Shown piece after piece: positions 9,911 through 20,538 of a stretch of 64,000 bases of DNA. Every line of letters begins with the position of its first letter. Within the stretch, counting starts at the first letter, position 1. Source of the DNA: Malaya genurostris (Eukaryota; Arthropoda; Insecta; Diptera; Culicidae); assembly GCF_030247185.1 (NCBI RefSeq), contig NC_080572.1, forward strand, positions 38,789,383-38,853,382. The letters are read 5' to 3'. The translations under genes and the position numbers were made by a program. Under the pieces are notes generated by a model that saw nothing but the letters and a program-made list of their open reading frames with translations, ran no database searches and was not told where the DNA came from.

Positions 9911-12141
9911 CTAGAATAGTATCATTAGATAATGTCGTATCAGGGTCTCGGATTCTCGAAAATGGCTGGCGAACGGCAGTGGTCGGTAAGTTGAATATTG
10001 CATGAGTCTTCCAAGATGGAGTTGGTAAATATATTTATGCTGGTCGCATCCTTCGGTACGTGTGGGTCCGCGGGAAATACAGCCAGGCAACCTAGGCCCA
10101 GCGGGTGGCCTCCATGCTGGTATTCGACTGAAAAAAAGCAAAAATTGTGGAAAATTGGCTAAAAAGGGGGTGTTGGAACAAAATGTCTGAAATCGACAGA
10201 GGTCTAATTAGTTGCCATCGAGATGTTGAAGAGACGCGGGTAGGGGGAACGAAAAAGTTAGTGACAACAAAAAAGATCTTGTTAGTTCCAATGAAGATGG
10301 TGGACAGGGACGGGAATCAAAAGAATCGGGCGGATGTTAGTATCGAACCTGTAGGTGGAGATTATACTTTCTGAGCGAGGTATAGCAGTTACACTTGTAT
10401 ATTAATGTGTTTGAGGTAATGGTATATAAGAAACATATATAAACTATCTCGAACCGGAACCTCAGGCGGTCTACCTCGGGCCCTAAGGGATTCCAGTAGC
10501 TTTGACCTTGCGTCGCGATACTCTACGCACGACCACATGACATGCTCGATATTTTGATAACCGTCGCCACAGGTACAGAGACCGCTCTCCGCGAGCTCAA
10601 CACGCCGGAGATGTGCGTTGAAAGTATAGTGATTTGACATGAGCCACGACATAACACGAATGAAATCGCGACTCACGTTCATCCCCCTGAACCAAGGTTT
10701 CGTCGATACCCTAGAGATAATGGAATGTAGCCATAGTCCCAGTTCGCCATTGCTCCATGAAGTTTGTCAACTTTCGAGAGTTTTCTGACGAAAGATACTG
10801 AAAAATTCATCTTTAATAAATATCACCTTCTAATGCGCCCACCTTAGCCAATGAGTCTGCCTTTTCATTGCCCGGAATGGAACAATGCGAAGGGACCCAG
10901 TCTAACGGTATTAAATAAGACCGTCCAGATGAAGTTATCAAGTGTTCCCATATTTTCCCCAGGAAATATGGGGGATACTTTCCTGGCTTCATTGCCCGGA
11001 AAGGTTCTATTGAGCTTAGACTGTCCGTGACAATGAAGTAATGATTTTTGTGCAAGATTTCAATGATCTCGAGGGTGTACTGAATAGCAGCTAATTCCGC
11101 GACGTAAACTAACACTTTTTCACCGACCCCGAGATATTTGAATGTGAAGACCTGAGCTATGGTTTTACCCCCTAGTTGAAGCTGTAATTGTGCTGGTTCT
11201 CGCTTCCTTGTAAATACAACTGGCTCAGTTTTCTCCGCAGAAAACTCGATACCCATTTGAAGAGTCCATGTCGACAAATTGTCGAGGGTATCTTGCAATG
11301 GTCCTTGGAAATCGGTAGCTTTGGGTCCTTGGAGCAAATGCCATTGGAATCTCGGTTTAGAGCAATGCAAGACAATCGATCGTTCCTTTGCCTGTGCGGA
11401 AACCAAATTGTGTTAAGCCATTAGTCTCGACCCAATTGTCTAGACTTCTTCTTGTCACTCTTGCTTTGTTTGACTGGAAAGGTTACAATGACCATACATC
11501 CAGCGGTTTCGTTTATAGTCACATGGACTATTTTTGACTACCGATGGTGGCGTCGCCAATAACCGCGTTTCTTCGCTTTAATCAAGCTTTTCATTTTAAC
11601 GTCCAATGCCGCGTAATTTCCATAATTATCAGGTTTTCCGGTTTTCCTAAACTCGATAATTGATTAAGCTCTTTCAACGTTTAATTCTGAGCAAAACAAT
11701 GGAAACAATGCAAAGGTCCTTGCCTTTGATTGTAACATGACATGCGACAACTTCAATACCTGGTATTAAGGGGAGGTTAATTTAGTAGAAAGAATAGCAC
11801 TTTTTGATCATCAAAAGTACTCCTCCGTAGGGATCATCTCGATCCAGGCGAATAATGATAAAATCGTGGAAGTTTAAGGGTATTTCAGGAGTTAGCCAAG
11901 TTTCGCACAATGTAAATGCGTCACATTTCAGATTATTCACTAGGAATTTAAAAGAATCTATTTTTTGGATGATACTTTTGCAAGTCCACTGTAAAACAGA
12001 GATTGTATCCGTGACCTCGGTGGGTGACTTAGCCATTGAAGGATACGATCGCTGAAAGAAGGGGCCACTATATCCCATTCTAGAACAACACGCCGTAGTA
12101 ACAATTTGTTTCGTGTTCGAGCAGTTACAAGCCTTGGTCAA
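9911..12141 (-). pseudogene. I-clade LINE relic (endonuclease, RT tail, RNase H)
   Basis: Read on the minus strand. 12141-11782 is the start of an apurinic-type endonuclease (ISVLQWTCKSIIQKIDSFKF, then CDAFTLCETWLTPEIPL and GGVLL). 11406-11150 is the end of a reverse transcriptase (FSAEKTEPVVF, FKYLGV). 11140-10813 is an RNase H domain with the catalytic Glu in VAELAAI, the Asp in VTDSLSS, and WVPSHCSIPGNEKADSLAK. 10682-10389 is the Cys/His tail (CTCGDGYQNIEHVMWSC). An RNase H downstream of RT is typical of the I clade. Most of the RT and part of the endonuclease are deleted or frameshifted, so it is inactive. The 3' untranslated part probably runs to about 9911. Confidence 0.8.
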
Positions 12142-12276
12142 AGACGGATCCTTTTTGTTGGTACAACTAAATATAATGCACTTCCGCCTGATATACGAGG
12201 AATAAGCAATCGTGCCACATTTGCGGCTAGACTAAAGTACCATTTTAAGCACAGACTGAACGAGATATTTAGCTAA
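12060..12276 (+). pseudogene. LINE reverse transcriptase C-terminal fragment
   Basis: A plus-strand frame reads NNLFRVRAVTSLGQRRILF, then YNALPPDIRGISNRATFAAR and LKYHFKHRLNEIFS before a stop. The '(Y/W)N.LP..IR' box followed by a basic tail is the usual C-terminus of Jockey/CR1-like LINE ORF2 proteins. It lies head-to-head with the I-clade relic and is too short to be functional. Confidence 0.6.
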
Positions 12277-13060
12277 TGTAGTTTTTTGTTTTATAACGTA
12301 ATTTATTTATCTTCAACAGTATTTCATATTAAGAACTAAATACCTAATATATTTGTACTTTCTTTCCAACATAGCGTAGAAATTAAATTGTGGATCCCTT
12401 AAAAGGAAATGTTTTCCATTGGGACTCCATTTTAATAAATTGCACATCAAATCATGAATAAATAGAATCTCAGCGGACTTTGCATAAAAATTAAATTTGT
12501 ATTACTAGTATTATTATTGCCAGTGTTTATTTGTTTCTTGTTTTCCGCTGAGACTAGTTGCGTCCACTACCAGGGGGCTTCAAATTAAAGCTTTTTGGTG
12601 TGGGGGAGTGTGGTGGGCGAAAAAAAAAGTTTCCAAGGCCTGGAGCTTTTTTCTCCGGTGTTTTTCCATCACTACCATTTGTTGTAATTTTTGAGACCCA
12701 TCAGAGGACGCCTTCGAACCCTTACTAGGAAGCTTTTGAGAAGATTTATTTCTTCGGTGGAACTCCCGATAGTTAGAGTGGAACTGTGTGGTATATTGTT
12801 ATCATTTCCAGTGCAAAATAAATTCAAATAACTTCCCATTCGTCGAATTTTGAATTGGGTTGTATTTTTAGTTAAACTTTACTACTCGATAAACAAATTT
12901 CGATAGTTATGTCTAATTTTAACCACAAGTCAAAATCATTCGTGAAATGGTTCACAGCCTAAGGTCACAAGCATTAAATTTCACCAATCACCTTTGATTG
13001 TCTCGCCAGCAGTGATTGGAAAACAAATGAACTGAATAAAAGTACACACTAAGATTCGAT
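12277..13060. other. AT-rich non-coding stretch
   Basis: No gene recognised. CTCAGCGGA near 12470 and TCCGCTGAG near 12545 form a short inverted pair that could be the ends of a ~90 bp MITE. Confidence 0.3.
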
Positions 13061-13770
13061 TCCGTTGTTCGGTAATTTTTTTGACGAAAACTTTCGGTAA
13101 TCAACAGAAATTACCGATATTCGGTACATGAACTTCATTTTAAAACAATTATGCAAATTTTTACTGGACGATCAGTTTTACGCAAGTTTTCATTAAAGAA
13201 TTCTGTAAATAGATATACAATTCATACGGTAAATTTGAATAGTCGCCGAGTACGGTTAAAACCATACCGTCCATATGGTAAAATTGTCAGTCCAACAACC
13301 GAACTTCTGTAAAAACTGATTGTCGTGAAACTAACTGTCAAACAGTTACCATTAACCAAACGAAAAAAATCTTGAAGAGTTCATCGAATGGATTGAGATA
13401 CAGGAGCAAAATTTTTTAAAACATTGGAACCACTAAAAGCTTTTTGTTTACTTATAAGAGGAAAAAAATTTGTATCACTTATCCACTTGCTGCCTACACA
13501 AATCGTTCGAGGGTAATTTCTCGTGGACTCGATGAATTGTGCAGTGTTTTGGAAGGCGCTCATAATTCCGGTCAGCCGGAACATTTGACCCTTTTTTCGT
13601 GGAATAAAACTATAGCCACAACAAGCTGGAACTTTCTTCATTCGTTTTTTATGAATTTGTGTTGTTTTTGAAAATCCGAAAATCCAGAATTTTAACCAAA
13701 GGAAAACAAAGAAACAAAAAATTACCGAACAATCCGTTAGACTCATTGCATTGTTAGACATACTTGCATT
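13061..13770. repeat. Dispersed repeat with TTCGGTAAT/ATTACCGA motifs
   Basis: TTCGGTAATTTTT, TTCGGTAATCAACAG and ATTACCGATATTCGG recur here and in the flanks of the hAT copy at 45190-45297 and 48772-48870. Boundaries and class could not be set. The ORFs on both strands lack family features. Confidence 0.35.
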
Positions 13771-13908
13771 CATGTGGCTACTAGTCCAATGAGTGAGCAG
13801 TGGAATCGTTTAGCACAGTCGAAGCTTTCTTCTTCTTCACTCTGTTTGGTCATTGCTTGCAGCTAAGGCCTGGGGATGGACGGCATGAGTGTACGCAATA
13901 TCACCAGC

Positions 13909-14589
13909 CAGGGGCGGCAAGTTCCATGAAATATTGGGGGCACAAGAACTATTACTACAATTAATTAAATTTTGCAATACATAAAACATTTTCATAAAGG
14001 GAACGGAGAGGTTGAAGCAAATAAAAAGCAACCAAGTAAGCAAGTTTAGTTTCTCTTCCGAATGTTATGACACGATCACAAACATTTTCCTTATAATTCC
14101 AGTAATAACCAATATTCGAAAAATGGTAAAGTATGACACATTTCACATTGTAGTAAATAAGTTTGACTAGTTTAGTAACTTATGTCGTTTTCGTTTTTAA
14201 ATTGCACTACACCGGTGTAGCGAAAGCTGCACTGAAACCGTTCGTTTTTACCAATTGCACTACACCAGTGCTACACTTTTTCTGCACCGATACCACTGGT
14301 GTAGCACTCATCAAAAGTTTGGTGTAGCTCTGTGCAATGGAATCGTTTATTGTAGTCAATGGTTACTGTTTATGTTTTCGTCATTTTTGTTCGTTTATTC
14401 ATGCCTCAGTGTAGTACTGCACCGGTGTAGTGCAAATTAAAAACGAAAACGCCATTAGTTAAGAAATATGAATGATTACGGGGACGAATGATGGAGAATT
14501 AAATTATTTATTCCAGCTACCAAAATATTGGGGGATGGTCATCTTTTGTGGGGGTCAAAAGTGCTTTGCCCTTCATAGTTGCGCCCCTG
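13909..14589. mobile_element. hAT-type MITE (CAGGGGCG ends) carrying a nested insertion
   Basis: Ends CAGGGGCGGCAA and GTTGCGCCCCTG form terminal inverted repeats. The flanks TCACCAGC (13901-13908) and TCGCCAGC (14590-14597) form an 8-bp target duplication with one mismatch, as expected for hAT. A related 231 bp copy is at 61821-62051. Inside lies a second inverted-repeat element at 14184-14453. Confidence 0.75.
14184..14453. mobile_element. Inverted-repeat MITE nested in the 13909 element
   Basis: Terminal inverted repeats of about 35 bp begin GTCGTTTTCGTTTTTAAAT and end AAAAACGAAAACGCC. TTGCACTACACCGGTGTAG modules recur inside. The copy of the host MITE at 61821 lacks this block, supporting a separate insertion. 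Confidence 0.75.
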
Positions 14590-15263
14590 TCGCCAGCAAT
14601 GGTTGAAGCTTCCACACTGATACTGTATCGTCACAGTATCTATGCTCCCGGTATATATGTATTTTTTCTGGCCTACCAGCATAATATTATTCACTCCTAT
14701 CAGCGGTCCTACAGTGCACATCGTTTGAACGAGGTGCAAGCAGCTACACCAGTTAGCACTTTCATTTGTACTATGTTGAAGCTTTGAAACGGTATGCCAC
14801 CTAGGTTACCTTGTCCTCGTAATGAAATTGCAGGTTTGATTGAATCAACTAAGGCATAGAAACTAGCTTTGAGTACACCAGACAAATGGGTGGATTCCAA
14901 ATTTGGGTTACAGGGTTGCTTGGATTACAGGGCTGCTCGAAGCGCCTCTACAGTAAAATTCTGAGGATATACGATAAGTTCTAAATAGGAATTGAAACCA
15001 AAGTCAACACATTCATCGATGTTTTGCTCCATTTGCTGTCAATGTTAGTTTCGCCTTCTTTGAAAAACAGTTCACTTATGCTATGAGCTCTCACACTGTT
15101 TACCATTTTAAAATTTATATTTTCACATCGGAAATTCACATAAAATTATTCAAGTTTTGTCTTAGACCCGTCAGTGCAGAGCATTTCAAATTGAACTGCT
15201 AGTGCAAACTTAAACAATTCAACTTAAACCGCTTAGCAGACGTAAAGTTATTAGGCACCGAAG
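14590..15263. other. Non-coding stretch
   Basis: No gene or bounded repeat recognised. Short frames on both strands near 14548-14900 lack family features. Confidence 0.3.
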
Positions 15264-15497
15264 CAGAGATGCCAAGTAAAAATTTCAAATATATTCAGAC
15301 GGTTGGAAAAGTCTGTATATCCAAAAAAATTTGCAGTCAGTAAGTATGTCTTGCTGGCAGCCATTTCTCTATAAAGTATGATACGCTGAAGATCATAACA
15401 ACTGATTTAGAGAGGTCTGAGGTCGCGACAATTTCAAAATTCTTTAAATTTTTACGAAAGTCTGCGAAAAACTCGATTTTCAAAAGTCTGTACACAC

Positions 15498-18085
15498 TAG
15501 AGATGGTCGGGTATAGAAATTCTTATACCCGAACCCGACCCGTACCCGAGTGATCAGCAAAAAAAATTACCCGTACCCGACCCGTACCCGATTAAAAATT
15601 TAAAAAATTACCCGTACCCGACCCGTACCCGATCAATAATACAAAAAAAAATACCCGTACCCGATTAAAAATTACCTGTACCCGTACCCGACCCGAACGA
15701 GTAGTAAAAATTTTACCAAAATTCAGTATGGAAAAAATAAAGTGTTTTAGATATCGAGCCGTATCAGGCTCTAGTTGGTAAGAAAAATACATTAAAATGC
15801 TTGTTTACTTTTAAACATATAAATACAATGTGAAGCATGAATAATGTAATGTAACTTTTTTTTAAACATGCAAACCATTTTCGTTCAGCGGAAGGATACA
15901 ACTAAGTTTCTGTCAAATCAGAAGTGACATTGAGGTTACCAATGTCGAAATAATCGCTAGTTCAAAAATAAATGTTAGATGGCGGACCCTGTAGATTTTC
16001 AATGTCTTTGGTACTTTATACTCATTTACAAATGTGAACAAAAGGAAGTAATATCAACTCAAATTTTTCGAAAAGTATATTTACCCAAAATGTCGTAATA
16101 CCCGTTGTATTCAATTTTGGGTAGGTATGGTTTTTACGAAACAGTGCGACTTTTGATCCAATTCTTTAGAACCAGAAGTAAGCTCATTATCTTGACACAC
16201 AAATAAAGATTCACATTCGAATCACTTGAAAAATCACGTAAAATAGTTCCAAATGTCAAATTGAATATTACACGTGACGAAAATGAATGTTATGCGAACA
16301 TCCCCTAAAATGAATAGTGTGTTATCAGTTCGTTTACGTGAATTGACCAAAGAATCAAACAATGTACGTGTATTCCCGGTGTGAAAAATTCAATTTTGAA
16401 CATGGTGAACAGTGTGTCCTTCAAGTGTAAGTAGTTTGAACATTCGTAGGAAATTTTTTTGGTTACAATTTTTTACTACAAAGCAAAATGAATTATGATT
16501 TTGATTTAAATTAATCTGTCAACTATGCCCGTTTTGTAACCTCACAAACCCACACCCACGATGTTATCGGTAGCTGGTGGTTTTTACAGCCATTGAACCG
16601 GTGGAACCCTCAACGAGTGAACACGGTAAAAATTTGAGTATTTCGCGAGAAAAGATTTTCACCCTTACTTTTGCGACTCCACGTTGTCACGCATCGAGAT
16701 TTTCACTTGTTGTCCAGTGAAAAGAAACGAAAATTAACTAGCAATATAGCCCAACTTGCTGTGCCATCAATCGGTGTCATTTCAAGTGAGGTGACACCAC
16801 CCAGAAGTGCAGAATAAGAAGAACTTCTATGCAGATTTTCTGAATTAAATGTTCATGTTTTTATGGTAAGAATCCTAATGATTTTTATGAAAATTTTGAA
16901 AATCTCCAACCAATATTTAAAATAATAGTTTTCTGGTATCTGAATGTGATATGAGTACTACACTACATTTTATATACTGCCCATACTTGCATATCAGTCC
17001 CATATGAGAAATCGGCATGTTGAGAAAAAGACGATCAAAAGTTTATTTCGGATTTTTTTTTATTTATTGTGCTCCCTAATCTGGTCCCGGGTTGGCGGTT
17101 CAATGCATAGGACGCTGGTCTTACAAGCCAGCTGTCGTATGTTCGAGTCCCGACCTGGAAGGATTCTTAGTGTCAGTAGGATCCATAGTACTAGCCATGC
17201 AATGATTCTGTACGCTAAGAATCGGCTGCGAAGTCTCTTGAAACAGAAAGGCCAAATTCCACGAAAGGAATGTAATGCCAAGACTTTGCTTTGCTCCCTA
17301 ATGCTAAATCTTGGTATTATTACATGAAATATCGGTAATTCACCTTTGCTGTTCCAATATTGCAACAAATGAAATTATTGAAATTTTGCACTGAATGGGA
17401 CTGATATGCGGGTACTTTAGCATATGGGACACAGAAATGAGTTGATATTTTTTTATATTTTACTGAACAAACCCTCAACTTTAACTTTAATTGAGAGTAT
17501 ATTGAGGAAAGACTCCATTCCTCAAGCTAACTCAAAATTGGCGAAAATCGATATGAGACTGATATTCGAGTATGGGCAGTATATGAATCAAATAATTTTT
17601 ACTGGATTGTGCATTAAACAGCTTTAAAATGGCAGTCCATCAAAACCTACGTGAAAGTAGATTCCGACCGCAACATCATAGAGCTAAGGCAGTGTGTCTT
17701 ATTAAATATGTTATAAACAAAGTAGGGCGGGAAATCTTCACATAACTTTTCACGTAACTATGATTGATCCTTTTTTTAAATGAAGAAAAAAAATGAAAAA
17801 GATGCCAGTTGACAGGTCTGGTCCTAGGCGCGAATGTCAAAACCCCTTGAATCAAATTGATTATTTTTCGGAAGAACTGTTTTGCAATGAAAAAATCTCG
17901 TCAACGTGTAAACATATTTCTGTGAAGTACAAATGGTCGGGTAATCGATCCGAAAAAACAATTTACCCGTACCCGACCCGTACCCGATTGAAAATAAAAA
18001 TTTTTACCCGTACCCGACCAAAAACCCGTCGGGTACGGGTACGGGTCGGGTTTCGGGTAAAATACCCGATACCCGACCATCTCTA
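15498..18085. mobile_element. Large non-autonomous hAT element, copy 1 (2588 bp)
   Basis: Ends TAGAGATGGTCGGG and CCCGACCATCTCTA are inverted repeats. The perfect 8-bp duplication GTACACAC flanks it (15490-15497 and 18086-18093). Both subterminal regions hold many CCCGTACCCGACCCG-type repeats, in opposite orientation at the two ends. The interior has no intact ORF but contains a SINE at 17083-17291. It is near-identical over most of its length to copy 2 at 45298-48771, but lacks the ~0.78 kb transposase remnant found there. Confidence 0.9.
17083..17291 (+). mobile_element. tRNA-derived SINE inside hAT copy 1
   Basis: A 209 bp unit beginning GGTCCCGGGTTGGCGGTTC with a polymerase III B-box (GTTCGAGTCCC, at ~17142). 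The body carries GGAAGGATTCTTAGTGTCAG and AATTCCACGAAAGGAATGTA. A target duplication TGCTCCCTAAT(G)CT flanks it (17070-17082 and 17292-17305). Other copies are at 41842, 42570, 47689, 55735, 62856 and, reversed, 35513. Confidence 0.8.
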
Positions 18086-18250
18086 GTACACACTATGTAC
18101 GAAATCAGCAAATTTACAGACAAATCTGCAGAGCTGGCTTCTCTGCGCCGAAATGCCATGTCTTTACTGACATGCCGAACGAAAACGTCGTTTTCGGCTT
18201 ATACTGGCCGATTCAGGTATGGTTATTTAGGGGTCGGTTATTTGCTAAGC

Positions 18251-18403
18251 ACAAACTTAGAATTTGACATTGCTCTCCTCTACTTCTATGCACGAGATTC
18301 GATTCGGACTCGCTTGAGGGCGCCATGCTCATAGAAAAGAATATTGCCAATGATTTGTTCGGGAAATGTGGGAGCTGGATATCTTGTTAATATGATGTCT
18401 TTG
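18251..18403 (-). mobile_element. CAAAGACATC MITE, copy B (truncated)
   Basis: Reverse-strand match to the left part of the family. GATATCTTGTTAATATGATG followed by TCTTTG at 18384-18403 is the left end. The right half is missing beyond about 18251. Confidence 0.65.
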
Positions 18404-18562
18404 ATGAAATCCATATCTGTGCCAATGCTGCCAACTATACCGAATTATCGCTATTTACCGATTTTTCAGTTTCTGTACACTGACACAAAAAAAGCTATTA
18501 AAATCCATAAGAAGCACTTATGATATTCCGATACAAGTTTCTTACATGGAAATCATAAATCT

Positions 18563-18724
18563 ATTGGCGTTTTTCATTGAGAAACACTGGTTGCGTGGAT
18601 TGCTCTGGTTTTGCACTTTCGAGCAGAAAGGGCAAAGAAACACCGTAAAAATATTGCATTTCTGCTCGAAAGTGCAAAATCAGAGCAATCCACGCCACCA
18701 GTGTTTTTCAATGAAAAACGGCAT
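18563..18724. mobile_element. Foldback MITE, copy 1
   Basis: A nearly perfect hairpin: GGCGTTTTTCATTGA ... GTGGATTGCTCTGGTTTTG, then CACTTTCGAGCAGAAA and its complement TTTCTGCTCGAAAGTG within ~160 bp. The same element is at 40407-40566. Confidence 0.8.
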
Positions 18725-19166
18725 ATGTTATGATCTTCAGGAAAAAAAATCATTGGCCTACTTGTGAATTTCATAAATCATACTATGAAGTTCGTGAGGT
18801 AGACTTATGATTAATGTAGAAATGTAAATATGAATCTAATAAGTTTCTTACATATTTCATAGCCTCTACTAATTTCATAAGTCACTACTTTCTTTTTTAA
18901 GAAATTGTTCCAGTTCCAAAGGATATATTAAGGTCAAACGAGTTCAGATTAACAAGAACTCCCGATGTCTGGATGCTATTTTCTTCCACCAACGCAATAT
19001 TTTCTAATTGCTGTTAGGTGTTATTATCCGGAAATAAAATAATGAATGAAGACTTACTTTTTTTCCCTCCAACCCGCAATCCAATTCCAAACAATTTCTG
19101 ACAGAACAGAAACTTTGAAGTCAACAAATTTATTTCTTCATCTCCACAGGTGATCAACTCTATCAA
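18725..19166. other. Non-coding with TTTCATAAGTCA repeats
   Basis: AATTTCATAAGTCA/TATGAAGTTCAT phrases recur at 18770-18890 and 19800-19910. This suggests an old element split by the insertions at 18563 and 19167. No gene recognised. Confidence 0.3.
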
Positions 19167-19590
19167 CCCTCTTAGAAAAAAAAGTTCTACGTTGGTCCAA
19201 TACGTTGGATCATTGGTCTAATCAACGTCCAATCAATCGTTCAACGGAAGGCCAACACGGGACCTTTGTTTACCGATTTTGAAACAGACCGTTGAACCGA
19301 ATGCCATTTTTTTCGTTCAACAAACCCGGCAGACAGAGATCCATTGTTGAGAAATTTTCATTAAGAGTTGGAACCCCGTTGGACTAGGTTTACTGGAAAG
19401 ATTCCACTTATTTTTTTAAAAACTAACAATTTTTTTATTTCACGTATAATAACAACAAATTTTCTTTCAATATGAAGCAAAACACTCAATTTTTACCGAC
19501 CCAGCAAACTGAACGAATATTTCGTGCAATATGTTGTTCAACAAGCGCTCAACGATCAATAAACTAGAGTCGTTGTCTTGCGTCAGAGGG
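19167..19590. mobile_element. Non-autonomous DNA element, second copy (424 bp)
   Basis: Begins CCCTCTTAGAAAAAAAAG and ends GCGTCAGAGGG. The internal order matches the copy at 8212-8701, with a shorter middle. Confidence 0.65.
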
Positions 19591-20110
19591 CATTGTAATT
19601 TCGAATTTTGAAAAAGTGTTTTACACGCTTCAGACGGTGCGCTTTCCACACAGTTTTGAATCAAAATGTGCTCATTTAAAACAACGGTGTCTTTTTTTCC
19701 ATTTTTATGGTTTGATTGTTTTTTAAGGAATAATTATGACATATTCACAAGGTAGACTGTTACAAAAATCATAAGTTGTGTTTTAAGTAATGCATATGTC
19801 ATTGATATGAATTTCATAAGTCATACTTATGAAGTTCATATGTGTGCTTATTGAATGTATGTCTTCAAAGAAATCAAAATTGTGCTGGTTCATAAGTCAC
19901 AATTTATGAAATTATTAAATTTGTTCCTTCGGTGTACAGATAAATACCGATTTTCAATTTTTGTTTCTGGTTTCATAATGTTGAACCAGGTGGTGCGACC
20001 TTTTTTTTACCGCCTTCAAAAAATTTATCGTGATAGATGTACAGATTAATTTTCCGGTAAAAATATATAAAATAATAGTTGGCAGCTCTGACCAATGTAT
20101 TTATCCTTCG

Positions 20111-20405
20111 CAGAGATGCCAGATCTGAAGATTTGTCAAATCTGCAGATTTCGGGTATAGTGCTGCAGGCATTTTTGTTGTGCAGACTTTTGCAGACCTT
20201 TGAAAACAGAGTTTTTCGCCGACTTTCGTCCAAATTTGCAGATTTTGAAATTGCCGCGACCTTTTTTTTGCTCGCCGAGTCAGTTTTGCGTGTCATAGAC
20301 AAATTGCTGCTAGAAAGACATGCTTGCTGACTGCAGATTTTTTCACATATACAGACTTTTGAAATCCTGTCTGCAGATATTTGAAATTTTTACCTGGCAT
20401 CTCTG
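20111..20405. mobile_element. CAGAGATGCC MITE, continuous copy
   Basis: Ends CAGAGATGCCAG and CTGGCATCTCTG form a perfect 12-bp inverted repeat. CAG...CTG ends suggest a hAT origin, but the flanking 8-mers do not match. It ends 133 bp before the zinc-finger start codon, so it may lie in that gene's promoter or leader. Confidence 0.7.
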
Positions 20406-20538
20406 AACGGTCGTTAAATCGCAGCATATGTCATTATACATGAGCATTGTTATCATTTCCATCATATGTGAATTATTGAATTTAATATCAGTCTGAAATT
20501 AGTGAATATTGTACAAAAAATATTAGATTCTATGTAAT

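Larger units (their letters stand above)
15264..18145. mobile_element. CAGAGATGCC MITE split by a large hAT element
   Basis: The outer arms are 15264-15497 (starts CAGAGATGCCAAG) and 18086-18145 (ends CTGGCTTCTCTG). Their order, including GTCTGCGAAAAACTCGATTTT and ACAAATCTGCAGA, matches in reverse the continuous copy at 20111-20405. Flanking 8-mers CACCGAAG and CGCCGAAA are a decayed target duplication (6 of 8). The hAT element at 15498-18085 interrupts it, so this is the oldest layer of a three-layer nest. Confidence 0.65.

Noticed and set aside
10147..10374. 75-codon plus-strand ORF
   Set aside because: Lies in the 3' region of the reverse-oriented LINE relic; starts with a non-standard codon and has no family features.
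15510..15700. Telomere-like or microsatellite repeat (CCCGTACCCG)
   Set aside because: The repeats are confined to both subterminal regions of the hAT element in opposite orientation, so they are part of that element.
17083..17150. Possible tRNA gene
   Set aside because: The B-box and tRNA-like head belong to the SINE. No cloverleaf with paired acceptor ends is present.
17004..17327. ORFs across the SINE (also 47681-47974)
   Set aside because: They span the tRNA-derived SINE and recur in each copy; not protein genes.
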